Assembly (NCBI GenBank): GCA_937894585.1
Contig: CALBGO010000110.1
Span: forward strand, 1 to 39,893
Direction of reading: 5' to 3'
Source: an uncultured Eubacterium sp.
GTDB lineage: Bacteria > Bacillota > Clostridia > Peptostreptococcales > Anaerovoracaceae
Length of the DNA stretch: 39,893 bases
Both the position numbers and the translations under genes were made by a program. Of this stretch, positions 1 to 7,372 are shown piece after piece (the stretch's first letter is position 1; every line of letters begins with the position of its first letter). A model generated the notes under the pieces. It worked only from the letters and a program-made list of their open reading frames with translations, was not told the origin of the DNA and made no database searches.

Positions 1-52
1 GAACGGCACGTACGGTGGTGTGAGAGGGGCTACTTGTTAGCCCCTACTCGAT
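1..52 (+). mobile_element. 3' end of a group II intron (domain V 3' strand and domain VI), truncated by the window edge
   Basis: The first bases contain a CACGTACGGTGGTGTGAG stretch that resembles the 3' strand of a bacterial group II intron domain V. It is followed by a stem-loop (AGGGGCTA, loop CTTGT, TAGCCCCT) and then CTACTCGAT, which resembles domain VI and the usual 3' terminus ending in AY. The reverse-transcriptase/maturase gene expected upstream lies outside the window. The next gene starts 20 bp after the inferred splice boundary, so the intron would sit in the 5' leader of the cysteine-desulfurase-like gene. An alternative is that the hairpin is an intrinsic terminator of an upstream gene. 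The attribution rests on recalled motif resemblance, not on an alignment. Confidence 0.55.
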
Positions 53-72
53 TTTGAATTTGAGGTGATAAG

Positions 73-1218
73 ATGATATATCTGGATAACGGAGCAACTT
101 CCTTTCCAAAGCCGCGCGGTATGACGGCGGAAATGGAGGACTGTATTCTGCATTACTGTGGAAATCCCGGCCGCTCGGGGCATTTTATGTCAATGAAAAC
201 CGGGGAAAAGATTTATTGTGCCAGAAAGGCTGCTGCGGAGCTTTTCCATATTCAAAATCCGGAAAGGATAATTTTTACAAAAAATACTACGGAAAGTCTG
301 AATCTTGCCATGCGGGGATATCTTCGGGAGGGAGATCATGTGGTGACGACCTCCATGGAGCACAATTCGGTTCTTCGTCCGCTGAAGGCGCTTGAAAGCT
401 GCGGAATCAGTCATACCATTGTAACAGCGGACAGCACAGGGCTTGTACATATAGAAGATCTTGCGGCGGCGGTGCGGGAAAATACGGTTATGCTGGTGAT
501 GACAGCTGCTTCCAATGTAACGGGAACTTTGCAGCCGATTTTTGAAGCCGGACAGCTGGCGAAAAAACTCGGTCTTGTTTTTCTTCTGGATGCTGCGCAG
601 TGGGCGGGAAGCCTTCCGTTAGATGTGCAGAAGGCAGAGGTTTCTCTGATGGCGTTTCCGGGTCACAAAGGACTTCTCGGACCTTTGGGAACAGGCGGAC
701 TTTATGCAGCTCCCGGTATTGAGCTTGCTCCTCTTTTGTTTGGAGGAACGGGCACTGAATCTAAGAGCAGGCTGCAGCCTCGTGATTTTCCCGAGGGCTT
801 TGAGGCGGGTACCGTGAATGCGCCTGCAATCATCGGACTGGGATATTCGGTTTCCGTGATTCAGAAAATCGGTATTGAGGCTGTTTGCTGTCACGAGAGA
901 GAACTGGTCGGAATGTTTGACGAAGCTGTTTCCAATATGGATTTTGTTACTTTGTACGGCCCTGCGGCTGACGCCAAAAGCGGAATCAGCCTTTTCAATA
1001 TAGACGGTATGGATTGCGAAGAAACAGGCAGCAGGCTGGGAAGGGAGTTCGGAATTGCAGTGCGGGGCGGCTATCACTGCGCGGGACTTGCGCATAAAAC
1101 CATCGGCACGGGAGATACAGGCGCTGTGCGGCTCAGCGTGGGACCTTTCAACACCAGAAAAGATATCAGACGGGCGATAGACGCGGTTTACAAGCTGGGA
1201 AAGAAAAGGCAGCGGTAA
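73..1218 (+). CDS. Cysteine desulfurase family protein (class V aminotransferase, PLP-dependent)
   Basis: The protein (381 aa) is a fold-type I PLP enzyme of the SufS/NifS type that takes sulfur from L-cysteine. It opens with MIYLDNGATSFPKP, the usual cofactor-domain start of this family. TTSMEHNSVLRPL carries the PLP-stacking His, LLDAAQWAG carries the Asp that holds the pyridine nitrogen, and AFPGHKGLLGPLGTG carries the Schiff-base Lys199. The catalytic Cys336 lies in RGGYHCAGLAH, so both key residues are present. The length fits the class V subfamily often seen as a stand-alone gene in Firmicutes, rather than IscS with an adjacent IscU. GAGGTG sits 7 nt before the ATG. The following gene is an Fe-S-rich hydrogenase, so a role in cluster supply is plausible, but selenocysteine lyase activity cannot be excluded. 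Confidence 0.88.
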   Translation: MIYLDNGATSFPKPRGMTAEMEDCILHYCGNPGRSGHFMSMKTGEKIYCARKAAAELFHIQNPERIIFTKNTTESLNLAMRGYLREGDHVVTTSMEHNSVLRPLKALESCGISHTIVTADSTGLVHIEDLAAAVRENTVMLVMTAASNVTGTLQPIFEAGQLAKKLGLVFLLDAAQWAGSLPLDVQKAEVSLMAFPGHKGLLGPLGTGGLYAAPGIELAPLLFGGTGTESKSRLQPRDFPEGFEAGTVNAPAIIGLGYSVSVIQKIGIEAVCCHERELVGMFDEAVSNMDFVTLYGPAADAKSGISLFNIDGMDCEETGSRLGREFGIAVRGGYHCAGLAHKTIGTGDTGAVRLSVGPFNTRKDIRRAIDAVYKLGKKRQR

Positions 1219-1313
1219 TTTTCGGTTCTGCGGGTTCTGCCTGCCCGTAAAAAGTTTTGGAACGGCTGTCGGCACGCCTTGGGAAATACCTGTATTTTCA
1301 TATTGTTAAGTCG

Positions 1314-1342
1314 TTGACAATGAACATCTGAGTCTATATAAT
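1314..1342 (+). promoter_or_regulatory. Consensus sigma-A promoter upstream of the hydrogenase gene
   Basis: TTGACA (1314-1319) and TATAAT (1337-1342) are separated by exactly 17 bp, a perfect match to the housekeeping consensus. The expected transcription start is near 1349, about 110 bp before the hydrogenase start codon. It lies immediately upstream of the candidate sigma-54 promoter at 1349-1364. Confidence 0.8.
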
Positions 1343-1348
1343 TTATTG

Positions 1349-1364
1349 AGGCGGGTGTTTTGCA
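1349..1364 (+). promoter_or_regulatory. Candidate sigma-54 (-24/-12) promoter for the hydrogenase gene
   Basis: AGGCGGGTGTTTTGCA has the invariant GG (1350-1351) and GC (1362-1363) 12 nt apart. The TTGCA element is perfect; the -24 element (GGCGGG instead of GGCACG) is weaker. The gene downstream of the hydrogenase encodes a sigma-54 activator, which supports the call. It starts where the sigma-A promoter is expected to initiate, so the two forms of polymerase could compete here. Confidence 0.6.
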
Positions 1365-1459
1365 CACTGCGGAACAGAAGGAATATACCGCCGGGAATTT
1401 CAGGATAAAAGCTGAATATATTAAGTGAGAACTGCGTATAAACGATACAGGAGGAAAAA

Positions 1460-2896
1460 TTGAAATTATTCGATAACAAGGTACAGGAAATCAAGTATAA
1501 GGTGCTTCGTGAGGTTGCAGTGCAGACTTGGAAGGGCAACGATGTTTTTGCTGAATTTAATGAAGTGGCAAGCGGAATTATTCCGAAAGATGAACCGCCG
1601 CAGCGCTGCTGTATTTACAAAGACCGCGCTGTTGTGGCAGAGAGAATGCGTCTTGCCATCGGAGGAAGCAAACAGAATAAAAATGTGGTGCAGGTTATCG
1701 ATATTGCTTGTGATGAATGTCCGGAAGCAGGTTATGTAGTAACGGATTTATGCCGAGGATGTTTGGCTCACAGCTGCCGGGACGCTTGTAAACTGGGAGC
1801 AATTAAAATTACCGAAAAGCAGCGGGCAAAGATTGACAAGACCAAATGTGTGGAATGCGGCCGCTGCGCAAAGGCATGCAGCTACAGTGCAATTCATAAC
1901 TTTCAGCGTCCTTGTGAAATGGCATGCAAGGTAGATGCAATTTCTATGGGACCGGGCGGTGAAGCCTGCATCGATTATGAAAAGTGCATCAGCTGCGGTT
2001 CCTGTGTTTATCACTGTCCGTTCGGAGCGACAGTTGATGTATCCAGTATTGTAGATGTGATCAAGTGTCTGAAAAGAGGTGCGGAGGACAGTGAAAAGCC
2101 TGTGGTTGCAATTGTAGCGCCGTCTATCGCCAGTCAGTTTGGCTATGCGGAGCTGGGACAGGTCATCACGGGAATTCGAAAACTGGGTTTTGCCGAGGTG
2201 CTTGAAGTTGCGCTGGGTGCAGATATGGTTGCTACCAAAGAGGCGCAGGAGCTGGCGGAAAAGGGTTTCCTCACATCTTCCTGCTGTCCTGCTTTTGTAG
2301 AATTTATTGAAACAAAATTTCCGGATGTGGTGAAACACATTTCTCATAATTTGTCACCGATGGCAGAGCTTGCAAAGTTTCTGAAGGAAGAGCATCCGGA
2401 ATACACAATTGTGTTTATCGGACCTTGTATTGCGAAGAAAGCGGAGGTGCGCAAGCCTGAAATCAGTCAGTATGTAGACTTTGCCATTACCTTTGAAGAG
2501 CTGCAGGCTCTTTTTGACAGCAGAAATATTATTCTGCGGGAGCAGGAGGTGACTGTATGGAATCAGGCTTCTTACTTCGGAAGAATCTTTGCAAGGTCGG
2601 GGGGACTTGCGCAGGCTGTGGCGCAGGCTTTGAAAGAATTGGAAATAGAGGATTTTAACTTTAATCCAATTTCCTGTTCCGGTATTGAGGAGTGCAGAAA
2701 GGCGCTGATGAAAGCAAGCAAAGGCGTCCTTGCGAATAACTTTATCGAAGGAATGGCATGTGTAGGCGGCTGCGTCGGAGGCAGCGGGAATATGATTCGC
2801 TACGAAGATGCGCCGGGCAGATTCTCAGACCATACTGAAGAGGCTACAGCCGTTGAAATTATACCGAATGTAAGAAAAACCATCAATATATTGTAA
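1460..2896 (+). CDS. Monomeric [FeFe] hydrogenase, group B type
   Basis: A cytoplasmic iron-only hydrogenase (478 aa) expected to couple ferredoxin to proton reduction or H2 oxidation. The N-terminal ~200 residues hold many cysteines in ferredoxin-type spacing (CDECPEAGYVVTDLCRGC; KCVECGRCAKAC; KCISCGSCVYHCP). The H-cluster domain follows: TSCCPAF (Cys275/276), IGPCIAKKAE (Cys323) and EGMACVGGCVGG (Cys434, Cys438), so all four cluster ligands are present. Phe after TSCCPA and GPC in place of MPC are features of group B (B1/B3) rather than the well-studied group A enzymes. Start choice: TTG at 1460 with AGGAGG ending 5 nt upstream; no ATG gives a better start. The stop is 3 nt before the sigma-54 activator gene, so the two are probably co-transcribed. 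Maturases HydEFG are not in the window. Confidence 0.92.
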   Translation: MKLFDNKVQEIKYKVLREVAVQTWKGNDVFAEFNEVASGIIPKDEPPQRCCIYKDRAVVAERMRLAIGGSKQNKNVVQVIDIACDECPEAGYVVTDLCRGCLAHSCRDACKLGAIKITEKQRAKIDKTKCVECGRCAKACSYSAIHNFQRPCEMACKVDAISMGPGGEACIDYEKCISCGSCVYHCPFGATVDVSSIVDVIKCLKRGAEDSEKPVVAIVAPSIASQFGYAELGQVITGIRKLGFAEVLEVALGADMVATKEAQELAEKGFLTSSCCPAFVEFIETKFPDVVKHISHNLSPMAELAKFLKEEHPEYTIVFIGPCIAKKAEVRKPEISQYVDFAITFEELQALFDSRNIILREQEVTVWNQASYFGRIFARSGGLAQAVAQALKELEIEDFNFNPISCSGIEECRKALMKASKGVLANNFIEGMACVGGCVGGSGNMIRYEDAPGRFSDHTEEATAVEIIPNVRKTINIL

Positions 2897-2899
2897 GTT

Positions 2900-4765
2900 A
2901 TGAACAAAAATGAAAACAGAGCAGTCGAACTGCTGATGGACAGTATGAATCAGGGGGTTCTCTTCCTGGATGAGAACAGAACCATCAGAATGTGTAATCA
3001 GCGTTTGAAGGAATTTACAGGAATTGTTGTCAATGCTCACGCTTCTCACCGGGCAGGGAAAATCGAAGAGGGCAATATCGTTATTATTGCGGACAATCAG
3101 CTTGGAGAGGACGACGGCAGTCTGGGACCTTCGGAGCTTTCACTTCTAAACATTGAGGACAGACACATTAAAAAAGGTGATATGCTGATTGCTGTCGGTG
3201 TATATAAGAATAAAAAGATTGAGCCGGTCTACAAGTATCTGAGGGAACATCAGCTGAATGTGCCGATGACCCTTGATACCAATTATTATGGATTTCATAT
3301 TACCGCATCTATCGATACGGCGCACCGTGAAATTACGATTACGGTCAACGAACAGCCTTATCGTATGAAATACTTCTCTGCAGTCGGAAACGCTGTGGTG
3401 ATTGACGGCAGCAGCGGCGATGTGAAATTCTTTCAGGCGAAAGGATACAGCGTAAGAAATGAAGCCATTGGGAATCTGCTGCGAGGTCAGCCTTATTTTG
3501 AAAAGGATACGAAAGCGGTCGATGTTGATGTAATCGGAAAGAATTATTTCGATCTGTTCGATGAATCGGCGCTGTCAGAGCAGATTTCCGCAGTGCTTTC
3601 CGGAAAAGAAGATGAATCTTCAGGCGCGCTTCGTCTGTATGAGATCAATAAGCGTCCGTTTCTGTGCAATATTGTTCCATGGAATGAACCGGGCAGTGAC
3701 AGCGGGCTGCCGGAGCGCGGCGCGTTTTTGGTGATTCGTGCCGCGGAGAATCTGGAGAAGCTTCTTCGTGACAGAAACGAAATAATCAGACAGATAGAAG
3801 AGCAGACACCGGAAGTAGCTGAATTCGAAGAAAAGGCATATCCGGAGAATGCTTTTGCGAGCTTTGTGGGAAAAAGCAGCAGAGCGGAAGAAGTCAAATA
3901 TATGGCTTATAAGGCATCTCGGAATAGGTTTAATGTCATTATCACAGGGGAAAGCGGAACCGGAAAATCCATGTTGGCAAAGGAAATTCATTGTTTTTCA
4001 AATCCGAACAGCCCTTTTATTGAGGTAAATTGCAATGCCATTGCGCCGACGCTTTTCGAAAGTGAACTGTTTGGATATGTGGGCGGTGCGTTTACCGGAG
4101 CGAGAAGTGACGGCAAGACAGGATTTTTTGAAGCTGCACACAAGGGCACACTTTTTCTCGATGAAATCGGAGAGATTCCTTTGGATATTCAGGTAAAGCT
4201 GCTTCATGTTCTTCAGAATAAGACGATTTACAGGGTGGGTTCTTCCAAACCGATTAAAGTCGATGTGAGGATTATTGCGGCAACCAATAAAAATCTGGAG
4301 GAGGAAGTCGCACAGGGGAGATTCAGGCAGGATTTATTCTACCGTATCAATGTATTTCCCATTGAAATTCCACCGATTCGCGAACGGAAAGGAGATTTGT
4401 ATCTGCTGATTAACAAGCTTTTGGAAAGAACCTGCGATACTTACGGTCTGGAAACGAAACAGTTTTCCGGGGAGGCTCTGCAGAAGCTGATTTCTTATAA
4501 CTGGCCGGGCAATGTCAGGGAGCTTGAAAATGCCATTGAACGAGCCGTTACCTTATGCGAAACCAATATTATTTATCCGGAGCATTTGCGCATCGGAAAA
4601 GGAGATATTCCGACAACGATGAAAGAAATGCTGGCGAAGGAGGAAGCACGCATTTTAGAGATGACGCTTCTGAAATATAATGGTGACAAGCAGCTTGCAA
4701 TGAAAGAGCTTGCTATGTCCAAGACTATTTTTTACGATAAGTTGAAACGGTACGGAATTAAATAA
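2900..4765 (+). CDS. Sigma-54-dependent transcriptional activator (PAS-like sensor, AAA+, C-terminal Fis-type HTH)
   Basis: This 621-aa protein is an enhancer-binding protein that remodels sigma-54 RNA polymerase by ATP hydrolysis. Residues 1 to about 300 form a sensory region. It begins with a PAS-like segment (LMDSMNQGVLFLDENRTIRM) and has a second PAS-like stretch near residues 180-290, but no response-regulator receiver. The AAA+ core has Walker A GESGTGKS (Lys356), the sigma-54-contacting loop GAFTGA (396-401) and Walker B LFLDEIGE (Asp421-Glu422). The C terminus (about 590-619) is a helix-turn-helix for enhancer DNA. It lies 3 nt downstream of the hydrogenase gene, so it may sense a redox or metabolic signal tied to H2. 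Six sigma-54-like promoters in this window are candidate targets; none is proven. Confidence 0.93.
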   Translation: MNKNENRAVELLMDSMNQGVLFLDENRTIRMCNQRLKEFTGIVVNAHASHRAGKIEEGNIVIIADNQLGEDDGSLGPSELSLLNIEDRHIKKGDMLIAVGVYKNKKIEPVYKYLREHQLNVPMTLDTNYYGFHITASIDTAHREITITVNEQPYRMKYFSAVGNAVVIDGSSGDVKFFQAKGYSVRNEAIGNLLRGQPYFEKDTKAVDVDVIGKNYFDLFDESALSEQISAVLSGKEDESSGALRLYEINKRPFLCNIVPWNEPGSDSGLPERGAFLVIRAAENLEKLLRDRNEIIRQIEEQTPEVAEFEEKAYPENAFASFVGKSSRAEEVKYMAYKASRNRFNVIITGESGTGKSMLAKEIHCFSNPNSPFIEVNCNAIAPTLFESELFGYVGGAFTGARSDGKTGFFEAAHKGTLFLDEIGEIPLDIQVKLLHVLQNKTIYRVGSSKPIKVDVRIIAATNKNLEEEVAQGRFRQDLFYRINVFPIEIPPIRERKGDLYLLINKLLERTCDTYGLETKQFSGEALQKLISYNWPGNVRELENAIERAVTLCETNIIYPEHLRIGKGDIPTTMKEMLAKEEARILEMTLLKYNGDKQLAMKELAMSKTIFYDKLKRYGIK

Positions 4766-4773
4766 AGCATTAA

Positions 4774-4820
4774 AAAATCACGGATATATGCGGGGAATTT
4801 CCTTTGATATCCGTGATTTT
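4774..4820. terminator. Bidirectional intrinsic terminator between convergent genes
   Basis: A perfect 14-bp inverted repeat (4774-4787 and 4807-4820) with a 19-nt loop lies just after the sigma-54 activator gene. AAAA on one arm and TTTT on the other give U-tracts on both strands, so it can serve the convergent alanine racemase gene as well. A second small hairpin (CCGCGG at 4836-4841 and 4854-4859) followed by TATTTTGTTTTT lies nearer the racemase stop codon. Confidence 0.85.
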
Positions 4821-4869
4821 GATTTTGGAACACTGCCGCGGCCTGCGCTTGCACCGCGGTATTTTGTTT

Positions 4870-5991
4870 TTATTCTTTGATATATTTTCTCGGCGGACGA
4901 GCTGTCAGCCTTGCGATAATATCGTTTTTATTGGTGCCGGAAAGCTGTGAAGCTTCTTCGATGGTCATAGAGCCGTCTTCGCCGTCTCCGTAGATAATCG
5001 CCTCCATACCGCAGCATATGTCCGGTACATCGGTTACATCGGCGATGCACTGGTCCATACAGATGACGCCGATAATAGGCACTTTTACACCGTTGATAAT
5101 GACATAGCCTTTGTCTCGAAGGTTACGCGGGTAACCGTCCGCATAGCCGAAAGGAAGGGTTGCGACGATGCTGTCCCGTTCCGCTTTCCACAGGTAGTCG
5201 TAACTTACGCCCTCTCCTTTGGGGATTCTGTGCAGCTGTGAAACTGCGGTGCGGAAGGTCAGCGCCTGCTCTACTGGAAGGAAGCCCTCGTGGAAACCCC
5301 GCATACCGTAAATCAGCGCGCCGGGACGAACCATATTCATCAGGTATTCCGGATAGTCAACCGTTGCAATACTGTCGGCAATATGTTTGTAACGGAATGT
5401 GCAGCCGCGGCTTTCCAGCTCTTTGATAAAATCGCAGAGGCTGCGGAACTGCGCCTCGTCTTCTTCTTTGCCTGCCAGCGCCAGATGGCTGAAGATACCT
5501 TCTACAGTCAGATTGGAAAGGCGATACATAGCGCAGATTTCATCTGCAAATTCGGAGGAAGGACAGCGGCCGAGACGGTGGAAGCCGGTATCGACTTTGA
5601 TATGTACTGTTGCCTTTTTTCCTTCCTTTTCTGCAAGTTCGTCAAGGGTTTTCGCCTGCTCCAGAGAGAATACGGTCTGGGTGATTTCGTTTTCCACAAC
5701 CAGAGGCAGCAGTCTGTCCGGGGTGTGTCCCAGAATGAAGAGGGGATAATCGGGATAAGCTTCTCTGAGTTCAAGAGCTTCACTTAAAGTCGCCACTGCA
5801 AGATAAGCTGCGCCCGCCTTCATCAAAGTAGGAGCAATTCCCACTGCGCCGTGGCCGTAGCCGTTGGCTTTGATAACCGGCATTACTGCTACATCGCTGC
5901 CGACCAAATCACAGATCAGTTTCATATTTTTTTCTATTTTACCGAGGTCTACAATGATTTGTGTATCCCTGACATCTTTATAATCTACCAT
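4870..5991 (-). CDS. alr: Alanine racemase
   Basis: A PLP enzyme (373 aa) that interconverts L- and D-alanine for peptidoglycan synthesis, or in the reverse direction for D-Ala catabolism. The N-terminal TIM barrel carries the Schiff-base lysine in VIKANGYGHG (Lys41). The second catalytic base is the tyrosine in GVSYDYLW (Tyr264), and VRPGALIYG is the usual barrel motif. The length is normal. Its ATG overlaps the end of the M20D amidohydrolase gene by 7 nt, and its ribosome-binding site lies inside that gene, so the two are translationally coupled. The partnership and the upstream sigma-54-like promoter suggest a catabolic role in which D-Ala released from peptides is converted to L-Ala. A housekeeping role cannot be excluded without knowing whether another alr exists in the genome. 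Confidence 0.95.
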   Translation of the reverse strand: MVDYKDVRDTQIIVDLGKIEKNMKLICDLVGSDVAVMPVIKANGYGHGAVGIAPTLMKAGAAYLAVATLSEALELREAYPDYPLFILGHTPDRLLPLVVENEITQTVFSLEQAKTLDELAEKEGKKATVHIKVDTGFHRLGRCPSSEFADEICAMYRLSNLTVEGIFSHLALAGKEEDEAQFRSLCDFIKELESRGCTFRYKHIADSIATVDYPEYLMNMVRPGALIYGMRGFHEGFLPVEQALTFRTAVSQLHRIPKGEGVSYDYLWKAERDSIVATLPFGYADGYPRNLRDKGYVIINGVKVPIIGVICMDQCIADVTDVPDICCGMEAIIYGDGEDGSMTIEEASQLSGTNKNDIIARLTARPPRKYIKE

Positions 5992-7190
5992 TTTTTACTT
6001 TCCTCCTCTAAAATTTTGAGTATACTTGCGGTTTCTGTCAGCATACCTGTGCGGATGCATTCTTCGTCCGGATTAAATCTGTCGCTGTGAATCGGGAAGG
6101 TTTCCGTTTCTCCCGGGTGGCGGGTGCCGATGTTGTAATAAAGACCTCTGGTGCCGTGGCAGAAATAGGCAAAATCGTCGGCGCCCAGGCTCGGTTTCGG
6201 CTGCACTTCCACGCAGTCCGCACCCAGCATTTCTTCGGCGGACTCTTTTACCCAGTTAAACAGCGTGTCGTCGTTTTCCAAAGAAGGATAGCTGTCTCTG
6301 AAAGTCACTTCACATTCTGCGCCGTAAGCTTGCGCAATGGATTTGCACATAGATTCAATCTGGGTTTTGACAAAACCGCGGTACTCCAGTTTCAAGGTTC
6401 GGATAATTCCGGAGAATACAGTTTCTCCGGAAATAATGTTGTTTTTAATACCGCTGTTGAATCTGCCGACAGTAATCAGTACGGCATCTGCGGGATCTAT
6501 TCGCCTTGTAATAATGGATTGTATACTGCTTACCATGGTACAGGCAGGAAGCAGGGAATCCACTCCGGAGGATGGATGTGCGCCGTGACAGGATTTTCCG
6601 ATTACTTTTACGCGAAATTCGCAGGAAGCGGCGTTCATAGCGCCGGGAATCAGCTGAACAGAACCTGCGTCAACGGAGGATTCTACATGAAGTCCGATGA
6701 TGCTGTTAATTTCGGGTGCCTTTAGGCAGCCTTCTTCGATCATCTGTTTTGCACCGCCGATGGTTTCCTCAGACGGCTGGAAAAGCAGTCTGACGGAGCC
6801 GGGCAGCTCGTCTTTGATTTCGTTCAGAACCTTTGCGGTGCTGAGAAGTATTGCGGTATGAATATCGTGACCGCAGGCATGCATAACGCCTTCGTGTTTT
6901 GAGCGGAAAGGAACTTCGGTTTTTTCTGTCAGAGGAAGGGCATCTATATCAGCTCTGATTGCAGCTCCGTGTTCCCGGTTTTTTCCGTAGATGACTGCGC
7001 TGATGCCGTGGCCCGCCACATTTTTTTCGAAAGGGATACCCAGTTCGGTCAGTTTCTTTTGGATAAATGCGGCTGTTTTTTCCTCGTGCTCGCCCAGTTC
7101 GGGATACATGTGTAAATGACGGCGTATTTCGACGGTTTCTTCGAAGATTTCATCGATACGCGTTTTCAGTTTGTTCAAATTGTAGCTCAT
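5985..7190 (-). CDS. M20D family amidohydrolase / peptidase
   Basis: A cytoplasmic binuclear metal hydrolase (401 aa) of the group containing N-acyl-L-amino-acid amidohydrolases, aminobenzoyl-glutamate hydrolases and N-acetyl-diaminopimelate deacetylases. The metal-binding segment is HACGHDIHT (Cys106, His108), followed by EETIGGAKQM with the catalytic Glu pair, GAHPSSGVDS in the dimerisation domain, and GADDFAYF near the C terminus. The ATG at 7190 has GGAGG 6 nt upstream (tggaggttcccatg); an in-frame extension to 7274 lacks such a site and was rejected. It overlaps alr by 7 nt. A sigma-54-like promoter lies 38-53 bp upstream. The substrate is unknown; the neighbours favour an N-acyl or D-residue-containing peptide. 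Confidence 0.88.
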   Translation of the reverse strand: MSYNLNKLKTRIDEIFEETVEIRRHLHMYPELGEHEEKTAAFIQKKLTELGIPFEKNVAGHGISAVIYGKNREHGAAIRADIDALPLTEKTEVPFRSKHEGVMHACGHDIHTAILLSTAKVLNEIKDELPGSVRLLFQPSEETIGGAKQMIEEGCLKAPEINSIIGLHVESSVDAGSVQLIPGAMNAASCEFRVKVIGKSCHGAHPSSGVDSLLPACTMVSSIQSIITRRIDPADAVLITVGRFNSGIKNNIISGETVFSGIIRTLKLEYRGFVKTQIESMCKSIAQAYGAECEVTFRDSYPSLENDDTLFNWVKESAEEMLGADCVEVQPKPSLGADDFAYFCHGTRGLYYNIGTRHPGETETFPIHSDRFNPDEECIRTGMLTETASILKILEEESKKW

Positions 7191-7227
7191 GGGAACCTCC
7201 AGTTTTATAGTTCTGACGATATTATAC

Positions 7228-7243
7228 TGCAAAACCTGTGCCG
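7228..7243 (-). promoter_or_regulatory. Candidate sigma-54 promoter for the M20D-alr operon
   Basis: Read on the minus strand the site is CGGCACAGGTTTTGCA. GGCAC of the -24 element and TTGCA of the -12 element match, with GG and GC 12 nt apart. The expected start is about 25 bp before the ATG at 7190. It is divergent from a second such site at 7292-7307. A TATAAT (7226-7221) lies just downstream but has no recognisable -35. Confidence 0.75.
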
Positions 7244-7291
7244 ATGTATATAGAATAATGAGAAAAGTGTGCATAACGGAATTGAAAAATT

Positions 7292-7307
7292 CGGCACACT
7301 TATTGCT
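7292..7307 (+). promoter_or_regulatory. Candidate sigma-54 promoter for the M19 dipeptidase gene
   Basis: CGGCACACTTATTGCT matches GGCAC and TTGCT with the GG-GC distance of 12 nt. It lies 66-81 bp before the ATG at 7373. GTGTGC (7267-7272) and GCACAC (7294-7299) form an inverted repeat that overlaps its -24 element. An extended -10-like TGGTATACT (7316-7324) further downstream might give a weak sigma-A start. Confidence 0.75.
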
Positions 7308-7372
7308 TCTTATTGTGGTATACTCTTATTGTAGTGAACTTTATATTATTTTTTTTAACGAGGAGGCAGACT

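Noticed and set aside
7220..7226. TATAAT on the minus strand as a sigma-A promoter of the M20D gene
   Set aside because: No acceptable -35 lies 16-18 bp upstream, whereas a much better -24/-12 match is present at the right distance.
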